A DNA stretch of 64,000 bases from Climacteris rufus (lineage: Eukaryota > Chordata > Aves > Passeriformes > Climacteridae): contig VZRZ01003109.1 in NCBI GenBank assembly GCA_013398175.1, positions 1,397,046 through 1,461,045 of the forward strand, in the 5' to 3' direction. Both the position numbers and the translations under genes were made by a program. The first letter of the stretch is position 1; every line of letters starts with the position of its first letter. The notes under the pieces are model-generated. The model made no database searches. It was not told the DNA's origin and worked only from the letters and a program-made list of their open reading frames with translations. Positions 50,996-61,172 of the stretch are shown here, in pieces.

Positions 50996-52384
50996 GAAAT
51001 GCGATAGTGTTCCAGGTCATTGAACGCATCATAAAAAAAAGAGAGGTTGCCTTGTATAATGCAGTTTCTGAATGGCAAGTCTCCATGTTTCAAATTTAAC
51101 AAATCACTTGGTAAAATTAAATCCATTTATGAGTGAAAATAGAATTGTATCTAATGCAAACATTGTGCTCATTTTTCCACAAACAGAATAAAAATATTTT
51201 ATTCCTGTGGACAGAGAAAATATGATATTTTCTCCATTTGTGTTCAAATGGAAACACAAACAGAAGATAAAACCAGAAATGAACTCGTGCTGTATACTCC
51301 CTTTAACCAGCTTAAAATCAATTACATTATGTGTTTCAGTATTTAACAACCAAGCTATTGAAATGAGTAAGGGCTGTGATCATGTGGTGGTACCAAGGTC
51401 GTGACAAGAACAGTAGATGAAGGCTGATTTTGTGACTTAATTGCAATACCCAAATTATAAAATCTGATCATTTAGGTGTAAAAATGGTTTTAGTTTTATA
51501 TATTTCAGATTAGGAGTAAAATTTGTAGCAAGTTGAATGCCATTAAATATTTTGCTGGTTTTTGAGCTTGACCATGCAGCACATGCAGCAGTGGAACAGT
51601 AGATGCCTTAATAAATATCATCATGCTGCTTTTGTTCATTGCAACTTTTTTTTATATCTCTCCTTCCGTACTTACTTGTTACGAAAGTGGTCTTCAGGGC
51701 TTCCTTCTTTAACTACCTGACTTCTGTAACATGACATTGAAGTCTGAATGAAAACTGCTTATTTTCATACTCTGTTTAAAATCAGTGTCTTTGATTCTTT
51801 AATTGGGTATTTTTTTCAATTTTGCATTTTCTAGTTACAAACATTAAAAATGAAGTAACTTTGTAGTAAAAGATTTTAGTTTATCTGTTCTCAGTTTCAG
51901 GATGTAGAAGAGTATACTAAGGAACATGTAAAGCCCTTGAACAAACTGAAAGGAAGATTTGTGAGTTTTTTGTTTGAAAATGTTATGCCTTAGTAGAATA
52001 TCTGAAGAGCTTTTCAATAGCACGGGCTAAAATTAATATTTGTATAGCCTTTGTCTTCTACCTGTACCAAATACATTGCTTGTTGTGTATGCTGTAGGTT
52101 TCATGTGTGTATATTTCTATAAATGTGCATATATTGCATCGTTAACAGCAAATGTAGAGCAATTTAGAAAGATATTTGAAGGAAACAAAACCACATTCTC
52201 GGTGTTTTCTGGAGAAAGGAGTGGATTGAGTGAGCAGTCACTTGGTAGAAGGTTAGGAGAGAGAGTAAACTAATGATCTGGTATTGTGGTGTCTGGGTTG
52301 TTGGATGGGTGACTTCAGATGAGGGAGAGGCAGTGAGGTGTTATAGCTGAGCTGCGACTGATGAGCACTTTGTTGTTTGGAGGT
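50996..52384. other. AT-rich unique DNA with a possible small exon
   Basis: The segment contains the candidate 60-bp exon at 51901-51960 discussed in the findings. Frames at 51104-51349 (-, 81 codons) and 52040-52273 (+, 77 codons) have no family resemblance. Confidence 0.5.
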
Positions 52385-52565
52385 GGGTGGCTCTCAGTCT
52401 CCCTGTTGGTGAGGTCCCAGGAAGGAGCCTGTCCATGTGCCCAGACACAGGAATGCTGTCCCATGTCCTTCTTCACCTGGTGCAGCCTTGCCACATGCCC
52501 CAGCTTCTTCTAGGCCCACTTATAACTGGGATTTGTCACATTCTGTGCATGCAGGAGAGACCAGC
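52385..52565. other. GC-richer patch of unknown origin
   Basis: The fourth and smallest GC-richer patch of the 46-52.6 kb interval. One plus-strand frame of 77 codons (52387-52620) covers it, with no recognisable domain. Confidence 0.4.
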
Positions 52566-53549
52566 CACTTCATTGGTACAGTCCTTACATTATAAAGTCG
52601 GTCTGAGTTCTGTCATTTGATTAAGTGGACGATTCACAGCATTCAGAGGATGGATTAATGCACAGAAACTGAAACCAGAGCTCTTGGATGACCATAAAAT
52701 GTAAGTCTGGGCTTCAGAAGATTTGGTTTCAGCACGTGTATGTTCATGTGTTGCCTTAGGTAATTTATTTCAGTACTTGATATTCTGTCTCCTACTTTTG
52801 TCAAATGAAAATAATGCATCTTTTCATGTTTGCATCTCATCCTTTGTTTTGTCATAATAGTCTTGGAGACTTTCTCATCCTGTGCTGAAGAATAATCCCT
52901 ACAGCATAATGCGATTGTCATCTTTGTGTTCAGATGGTGATACTTGTCATGGTACATTGGTAACAATTTCTGTCTCTGCAATTCTGTTATTTATGTATGA
53001 CTCCTGGAACCTGGACCTTCCTTATAAAACTTCATAAATAAATTTTATAACAGGATTAGCTCTGTAAGGCAAATGTGTAATAGGTTTTTGGAAGTCTAAG
53101 CAAATTAAATGTTGCAACTTTCCAAACTGTAATATTAGCAAATTTTTTTTGGTCTATTTCTTTTACTTCACTAATTCAGTGGACAGTTGTTCTTTAGTAC
53201 TGCTTTCTAAAGGTAGAAAAACCTTTTCTAAAAACATAGAGCTTCTAATGCTAAATTAAAATTGTTTGGTAAGAGTGCCACGCATATTTGCCCTTGGAAA
53301 ACACTTCAAACATCATTTTGCTTGCTAGTGTTCTTGGGGGTACAAAGCCAACTGTTATAATCAAGTGTTGCATTTATGACATCTAAATGCAAGCACTGTT
53401 AAAAAAATGCTATAGATATTGTAAATATAGGCATAATTTTTAAATAGTACATTACAAATATAAATAGAGTAGATCTGTAAAAGGAATAATAAATTCACTG
53501 TAACTTTTATTTTTTCACATACAGGATATGACTCCATTGGGAGTCCCAT
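52566..53549. other. AT-rich unique DNA, no gene recognised
   Basis: A minus-strand frame of 108 codons (52655-52981) lacks any recognised motif. The sequence becomes very AT-rich towards 53500, up to the start of the CR1 remnant. Confidence 0.6.
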
Positions 53550-54054
53550 TGGCATATGTCTGATTTTGGACTGCCCAGCACAAGTAGGGCTTTGATATAA
53601 CTGATGAGTCCTGCTGAGGGTTATCAATGTGGTCAGGGATCTGAAAAATGCAATGCTTAAGGAGAACCTTGGTCAGCCTTAAGAACATAAGGGAGGACAT
53701 TTTTGTCTTCTACTACCTAACAGGACAGTGTAGAGACCAGACACAGGGTCTTCTCAGAAATGTTCAATGATGGGGAAAAAAGGCAGTGGAGATGGGAAAT
53801 TCTGATTGGATTTAAGAAAAAAATATTGTCAGTAGGAGAGTGACCAGACACTAGAAGAAGCTTTCCACAAAGGTGATGTTGGAGAATTGCCCTCTTGAGG
53901 GTTCGGTTTCCTGAATGCATCCCTGAGTAACCTGATCTGAGTGGCCCCGCTTGGAATATGAGGTTGGACTAAATGATCTCTGAAGGCCCAAACTCTGTGG
54001 CTACATGTATATGGCTCTGTGAATGAGGCTACATTTATATGTGGCTCTGTGACG
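53550..54054 (+). mobile_element. CR1 LINE fragment, about 500 bp of 3' end
   Basis: The longest CR1 remnant in the window. In order it shows a diverged 'ttttgggctcctcagcacaagaagg' equivalent (from 53553), then 'tgatgagtcctgctgagggttatcaa' (about 53603). Next come TCTTCTACTACCTAACAGG (53707), the region equivalent to 'gagccagactcttctcagaggt' (53736-53765) and GGGAAATTCTGATTGGAT (53795). The end reads TGAGTAACCTGATCTGAGTG (53925) and TGAGGTTGGACTAAATGATC (53959). This order follows the CR1 3' region. It is heavily mutated and non-coding. The tail is a pair of 28-bp direct repeats instead of the usual short TTCTATGA-like unit. Frames on the minus strand (53361-53920) are shadows. Confidence 0.88.
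53999..54054. repeat. Duplicated 28-bp unit at the CR1 3' tail
   Basis: GGCTACAT at 53999 and at 54027 each begin a 28-bp unit that also contains GGCTCTGTGA. CR1 tails carry a short tandem unit. Here the repeated unit is longer, so it may be a later duplication spanning the old tail. Confidence 0.8.
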
Positions 54055-57000
54055 CATGTATGAAATTCCTTGAGTTCAGTGATAATAAACCTATAATTTT
54101 AGAAAACTTGACTGAAGCCAGAATAAAAGGAATAAATACAATAGGAAAGGTGTGTGTTATGTACATTGTTATAAGTAGGTCTAGAATCAGATGAATTATA
54201 AATTAAGAGAGAGTTTATCCATGGATACCGACATTTACTGAAAAGAGTAGCAGAAACATCTGGAATTCTCATTGGGACTCCAAACATCGTGTCTTTCCCA
54301 TCACGTGCAGAAAGAATGATGTATATCTGGGCAGTTAAAACTTGTATTTAAGCATACAATTTGGAAAACCTCGGTCAAAGACTGCTGTTAATGTATTAAA
54401 TGAGTTTCCTGGCACTCCCATCTTTCTTCTGCAGAAACCTGTTTCTTGAATGCAAAATTCTGTCGTTGATATAATGTGATAGTTTAGTTCTGTTGACTGA
54501 AAAATATCACAGCTCTCTGTACATTCTTCAGAGTTTCATAGCCATTATATGCTCAAAATATTGTTTTGTCAACTACCCATGTAATGCCATTAGTTATCTG
54601 TATAGTGATAGACAGATGTGCAAACCTATATTGTAAGTATTCCTGTGAAATTTCATTTTGAAAAAAGTATTTGTAGAATGCTCAACATAAGAATACCATT
54701 ATTTAAAAAAGATAAATGCACAAAAGCAGCAATCTTTGATATCAGTAAAACTGCATCCTAAATGTGCTTTGCAATACCCAATTTTAAATCTTTCAATATT
54801 TTTTGCATTTTGTTTCAAATATAAAATATAAACTGGAAACTAAACAGATTTTATAGCTCAATTCCATTATTTAAATCACTCTGGGCTCTGATGCTGAAAG
54901 CTACAATTCTGTCTGGAATCAAATTGTAAGGATGAGTTATAATTCCCTAATGGAAACACTGACTAATCTCAGAGTATATAGATACTAATGGTGCCATGTA
55001 ATGCATTAGCAAACATGTTACTGATAAATAGGAATGAAATATGATTGGGCAGTCTCAAGGATCAGCTCTGAAAAGATCTCAATTATAAAGTGTTGCAGAA
55101 GGAGCTAATTAGGTTTTCCTATCAGAAAGGGCTGAGCCATGTGCAAGGCTGTTGTACCAGGAGAGAGGAAAATGACTGTGAGCCTTTTGCTTTTGAAGAA
55201 ACAGCCAAGCAAGGTCTCCACATGAAAGTTCAAAAATCTGTACAATGCCAGTGGTATAAGAGGAATGCTCATCCTCTGAAATTGCCAGTGTTTTGTTGGC
55301 TGAAGGCAGCAGCATTTCTTTCACACCTCTGAATCTCAGCCAGCAGCAAGGCTATGGGGGAGTTGCTTGTCCTCCTGGCTGTTTCAGTTTGCATCCACAA
55401 AATGCAGGATGTACAGATTATTCATGGAAGACAGATCTGTCCTCACCTCTGCTCTGCTTCTACCTAGGAGGATCAGACTCTCCCCCCATGTGCCTTCCAA
55501 AGGCAGACTTTCCTACCTGTGTAGTCTTCCAAGCAAAAATGCAAATAATCACTGAGGGTCTCTCTGAAAAATACAATTATAATGACAGCTCCCATACAAC
55601 CTACACATACAGATAGTATAAGAATGGTTGTTGATGCACAACAAACAGATGATGGAGCTGGAAAAAAGCACTTCCTCACATCACAGATCTCTTCATGGGA
55701 CACATTATGGGCAAACCACAGTGACTTGCCATGGGTATAGACTGGTTATGTTAAACATTCTACTTAAAGTACATATTTTAAAAAAGTTTTATTTTCCAAG
55801 ATTATGAAATATGAGCACATTTTATACTTATGTGAGTGTTTTTTGGGAAATAATCTGCTTAGAAATTAAGTGTTATTATAATTAAAATTTTAAGTTCATA
55901 TACCAGATTTTTAATTCTGATTTAAACGTCATTAAGTTTAACATAGAAAAACAGTGGCCAGTATTTATTGCAGGTTAGAAAAAAATTGTTCCTAGAAGGA
56001 ACTATAAACTGGAGCAGAACTGGATTGCCACCCCAGCTGGGTTCAGAGCTGTACCTCACCTCAGGTGTTGCCTGTGGATGGGCTGGATTCCACCGTGGCT
56101 GTGCAGACAGCCATGAGGTAGCCAACTGTCGGGAACTTCTCCTAAGAGCAAAGTGGTTTTGTAGTCACAGTAGGCTCTGGCACTGGTAAAAGCTGTTCTA
56201 CTCAAAATTAAATTATTTAACTGAGGTGACACATGTCCTTGGCTGATTAATATTTGGGGGATATAGTTCTTTCATTTTCAGATTGACTTTGATACCTGTG
56301 TCCTGACAGATATGAACACTCCTGTTTTCTGGTCAGTGCCACTCACTTGGTTTTACAAACCCAGCATTTTTCCTTAGTCTTTTCCAAATTCCTTAACTTT
56401 TTTTTTAAGCTTTTAGTCGAGGGAGAGTTTTGCAAGTGACTAAATGTTCTCATTGAGACCAGATTCTTTTTGAAATTGCTATTCTACAGCAAAACTGACC
56501 CAGAAGTGACTTAGTGATGTTAATGCCAAGCAGGTTCGCTGCTCTTGTTACAAGTATGTTTGTTATGTCACCACTGACATTTGCTAGAAGTTTTGGTGTC
56601 TTCCTGTGTACAAGCCAGTTTCACACCTAGCAAAAGAATTTCAATTTGGCTTGAAGATAAAGCACTGAGCCTGAAAATCCTGTTGTAGTAGATATCTTCT
56701 TGTGCTAGGTCCAGTGATGAATCCTGCAAAAAGAGTTCCAGTGAGCATCCAGATTTCCAGTTATGAATTTCCAGTTTCCCATATGAACAGAAGAGAGGAA
56801 GGGGAATTGTGGGCTTTTGTTTTTTCCCCTAAATCTTTGTATCTAAGACCATTGTATTAGTGCTTCCCTGGAAATCTATAGTTGGCTTCCTTCAAGCAAA
56901 TATATAATTAACATACACCTGTGCTAGGTATAAATATTGTCAAATATCCCCATGTAACCTTGATCTTGATGTTGCTACCACCCACATGCCAGTGGTTTTT

Positions 57001-57659
57001 CTTACATCTGGTTGGGATGGACACCTATTGAAATAAATCAATTTTGTGCCTTCATTTTTCTGTATAAAAATGATCTGTCTGGAAGTTCAAGGATGATCTT
57101 TCAACCATTGAGGCTGTCTGCTTGCATCCTCATCTTTAAAATATGATATCCTGGTAACAGAGAAGGAAAATGGAAAAGAGGCATAAGAGAGAAGCTGTGT
57201 CCAGAACCCGGAGACAGGTAAAACCATGAGGGCACATTGTAGCCTCGAGAAAAAGGCTGGAAGACTGTCAGTGCAAGCAGGGGGTTTGCAAATTCCCTGT
57301 CTCCAAAGCCACCCTTGATCTTGGTGCAGCCGACAATTTGGCTTGCCTTTCCTTGCTTCCTTTATCCTTATTCTTTTTCGTACACTTCATCATTTCCAGC
57401 AATAGGAGTGTAAATCTGTAGTAATATCTAAGTCTTACGTTTAGTAACAGTAGGAATTCTAGTTTTGACTTTCCTTGACTTTCCTGAGCACTGCTTAGTT
57501 GAGAAGAAGAAAAAAGACAAATTGTACTCCTCAGATTCTAAAGAAAATAGGAAGAAAAAGATACATTCACAGACTGGCAAAATGCACATATTTAGCAGCA
57601 TCAGTTAAAGAAATTTAGGCTATATGAGTAAATAATAAATTTGAGGATTTTTTCAAATT
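54055..57659. other. Unique DNA, no gene recognised
   Basis: Segment 54860-55110 is free of simple repeats and rich in ATTA/TAAT words (see findings). Frames at 55090-55332 (+, 80 codons), 55293-55616 (+, 107) and 55109-55324 (-) overlap on both strands and have no recognisable domain. Confidence 0.55.
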
Positions 57660-58470
57660 GCTAAGACTTTAAAAGTCAGTTCCAGATTCACAAGGGAGTT
57701 CACTGATCATGAAAGATGTGTAGAGAAGACTTATTTTTTCAGATGAAATGTTAGTAAGAGTCTGAACAGCAAAGCATGTGTGTGGTGGCAGGTAAGAGGG
57801 AGCTGTGGCGGTAATGAGGGCTGACAGCAGAAGGATCAGTCTGGGGTGCTCCAAAAGATAAAGGGCAATGACGAGAAAGGGGTGAATCAATGTGAAGCAC
57901 AGGAAGCCAAGAAAATTTGAGCCCTTTCTCACACAGGCTTCAGCAGCGTGAGAGGAGGAGCAAGAGAAGTGGATCTCAGGATGTCATGGTGCCATGATGT
58001 CAATAACTGAAAGGACAGCTTGTCAGAGGCGATAGGACAAACTGTGTCATTTTACAAAGGGAGGGAGGATTGTGAAAGGTGGATGTGAAAAGCGTCTGAC
58101 AGGGAGAAAAGAGAAAGCTGGTGAAGCTGAACTGAAATAGGTGATGAGCAAAAGGAAATAATTGTAGAGTGAAAGGGATTTGGAGCAATAGTACACTGAA
58201 AGGATGGAAATTTTTGAAGACATTTTAAAAAAAGGATGTAAAAGTGAGGTCAGAATATCTGACCTTCCAGGGTCGCTATAGAAAATGAAGGTTCTTAGTG
58301 AGATTGGAAGTGTAGAGTTCTGCAAAGGGTGAGAGAAGCTGGTGTAGGAGAAAGCATCCTTATGAAGGGAAGCCAAGAGGAAAGGCTGGGCACTGAACTG
58401 GCCTAGAGCTGGACACCAAGCTGGACCCAAAGGTCCCACAGTGGGGGGAGGCAGAGAGCTGGTGCACAGG
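57660..58470. other. Purine-rich plus strand, about 800 bp
   Basis: GGA, GAA, AAG and AGG words dominate the plus strand. This removes TTA, CTA and TCA and opens minus-strand frames at 57669-57932 (87 codons) and 58047-58439 (130 codons). The two share one reading frame, but three in-frame stops lie between or at their borders (58047, 58023 and 57984). I read the frames as a by-product of strand asymmetry. Such asymmetry can mark a transcribed strand or an old retroposed sequence, but nothing identifies either. Confidence 0.5.
58247..58265. repeat. 19-bp palindrome with inverted AGGTCA half-sites
   Basis: AGGTCAGA at 58247-58254 and TCTGACCT at 58258-58265 are exact reverse complements with a 3-bp spacer. 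Seen as nuclear-receptor half-sites, AGGTCA and TGACCT are inverted with 7 bp between them. Binding is not shown. Confidence 0.75.
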
Positions 58471-61152
58471 ACAGGAGGGGAAAAGCACCTGTGTCTCTGT
58501 AGGTTGTCTGCTTGGACTGGACATTAACTGCAAACTTGAGTAAGGCTCTAGGGATATATTTTCAGAAAAAAAATAAGTTCCTTAGGGTACATTTATAGAA
58601 CAGAAATGGAGTACATTTGGTCTTAATTAGACCAGCTGAAGACAGTAGTCTTCCTCTGAGCAGTATTACATGTTTTTAAATTGTTTCCGTAGAAATTTCT
58701 TTCTCCCCTCTGATACTGGTTTTGCATTGTATTCCTGACTCCTGGCACCCAAATCATTACCCCAGAGAGGCAGATACTACTTTTAAAATGTGAATCGCTC
58801 TATGCATAGAATATCTTCAGCTAATAAATGCTGTCTTAAATTTCTTCCATTTTGTTTCTTTCTTCAGTTAATTTTAAGTGTCACTTCTTCAATACATCTT
58901 GACATTTAATATGAAGCATTTCATCTACTAGGAATACATCCGAGTTTTCAGCTCAAGAGTCCAATTAAGAAAATGGTCCCATGTGCATGCATTTTCCTTT
59001 ATTGAACTTCAAGTTCCTTGCAATGTCATGTACAATGCAAGTTTGAAATCGAGGCTTTTGTAAAAAAAAGTATTTCTAATCTAAAATATCACCTTGCCTC
59101 CTCACTGTGCTTCCCCACCTTGAAAAAAAATGAGATGCAACAAGCTGTCTTTTGGTTACTATACTGTTCAACTTTTGCTTAGTGTCTTTTTTTTACAGTT
59201 GCTTGCATATGCGTCACAAATGTCTGTGTGTTGATAAAAGTGTTGATATACTTCTGCTTTAATGTTTAAGAAATTAAATAGGGTAATGGCAATTAAAAAT
59301 GTAATACTGCTTACTGTGTTTGTAAAAAATCTTCTTTGTTGTTTGTTACTTTACTGTTTGAAGTTGCTACTAGTGTAAATGACAGATGCTGAGCAGTAAT
59401 GAACAAAGACCAGGCTTTCTCCTCAGGATGCTGAAATACAAATTAAGCAAGAAAGAACTCTGTGTTGTGCAAACACTCGTGTCACAAGCTGTTTGTTTCT
59501 CTGAAGCTGTTCAGGCCATTTCTCAGGAGCTTGTGGGTCTTTTTTGTAGGGTTCTGCTTTGATAACCTGACTTAGTGTTGCTGTGCCTGTTCAGTGCAAA
59601 GTCATGATGACCGAGAAAGAAAATGCTCAAATCTTTTAATCTGAGGGTCTCATTGTGGAGAACTTGCTTCTTGTATTTGCCTGTAACAAGTGTGTGAAGC
59701 AGCTCTTTTGTTACCAGGGGCTGAGGTGTTTCTGTTCCCTTGCCATGCCCTGTCCTTCCCGCAGAGCAGCTCTGTGCTGGCATAGAGGGGAGGCCCTTGG
59801 TGGTGTGGTGCTGAACTGACAGCACTGCCTGTGACAGAGGGCATGTGACACTGATTATTCCCATTGAACAGTGTGAAACAGGGAGGATCTCCATTCTTTG
59901 TAAAAGGTTTCTCTTAAAAGTTTTCCAGGTGAGGGCTTCTGCTTAACCTAGTACCTTAACAACTGTGTCAGGTTATTTTACGGACTGTTATTCTATTGGG
60001 AATATTGGGCTTTAAACTCATCAAAAGTAAGTGTGTGTGACTTTTTATGGATGGATGAATGCAAAAAGGTTTCAGTGGAGGAATCTTTGTTTTCAGATGC
60101 ACAAGCCAGAAGGCACAGCGCAGCCTTGTTGACATGCCTTTGATCCTGTGACCAGTGTAAGCAGGAGACAGTTTATGGAAGGAAGGCTTTACAGTTGGGA
60201 ATGGGGAATAGTGAAAGAATGGTGCTTAGTTTATCTGCAGTACAATCCCACAAATGGAAAAACTACATCCATGGTACATAAGGTCTGGGATTAGGAAGCT
60301 TCATCCTGAGGTAATTTAAGGGTCTTAATACCAGGATTTAGGATGTAACAGTTAGAGAGGGCATGAACAGAAGACCAGAGGGAGGCCAGCTTTGAAGCCC
60401 TTCTTTAGAAATAAAGAGGGTATTTACTGTGAAGGTTTCAACTATCTTTAGTTCAATTCATAATTTCCACTTTAATACATATTGACTGCTGTTCATAAAA
60501 GTAAGAGGTTTCAAGCCCACAGCTAATTGAGTCTCTGGGCATGTAGTAGGGCCAGGAAGTAATGGAGCTGTTGTCTGGCTCTACACTTCCCTGAAGAACT
60601 GCAGCTTACTGTTGTGCATGGATTTTCAGAGGAGGGTCACTGTCTGAGGCTTTGGTACATTGCTGTGGCACTTGGCTTTGTATTGCTGCATCCTGTGATG
60701 CCAGGCTCCAGTGTGGAGCTCTCTCGCAGAGGAGCAGATAAATGGCATGACTGTGAGCAGCACCCATTTGGTCAGGAGGGCAGCTCTTGCCTCACTCACT
60801 GCTCCAGCCTCATCAGCCATTTATTGCAGTCAAATTTTGTGGGCACTGCACTCATCTTTCAACAACTATAATTTTCCTCACAATTTTAACTGCACTTTAC
60901 CTATATAGTTTCTTAAATCACTTTTCACACATTTTGTTAATGGCTGAAAATTAAACATCATAAATAGCTATAAAATAAAACTAATGAACTTATGTGAAAA
61001 ATTTAAATTGATTTGATGGAACTGCTACTAGCCCCCTCTATTTGGTTATACGTTGATGTAGAATTCACTATACCTACCTATTCATATCTGAACTTTTCAC
61101 TCTAGACCCACTGATGTAAACCAGAGTATTCAATATGATATGTCTGTGATGG
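58471..61152. other. Unique DNA, no gene recognised
   Basis: Around 59520-59900 the sequence is somewhat GC-richer, and two overlapping minus-strand frames (59523-59894, 123 codons; 59650-59844, 64) are open. Around 60610-60910 frames overlap on both strands. None has a recognisable domain. A CCAG|GTGAGG junction at 59931 resembles juxtaposed splice sites but has little other support. Confidence 0.55.
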
Positions 61153-61172
61153 TATATATATATATATATATA
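61153..61172. repeat. (TA)10 microsatellite
   Basis: Ten uninterrupted TA units. It is short but long enough to vary in length between individuals. Confidence 0.9.

Noticed and set aside
50623..51023. Two overlapping 120-codon plus-strand frames
   Set aside because: Two frames open together in a GC-rich patch indicate composition. Neither translation looks like a known protein.
53361..53920. Minus-strand frames
   Set aside because: Shadows over a decayed plus-strand CR1 copy and its AT-rich flank.
57669..58439. Two minus-strand frames in the same register that could look like one broken gene of about 257 codons
   Set aside because: Three in-frame stops separate them (57984, 58023, 58047), and the purine-rich plus strand explains the low stop density. 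The translation shows no domain.
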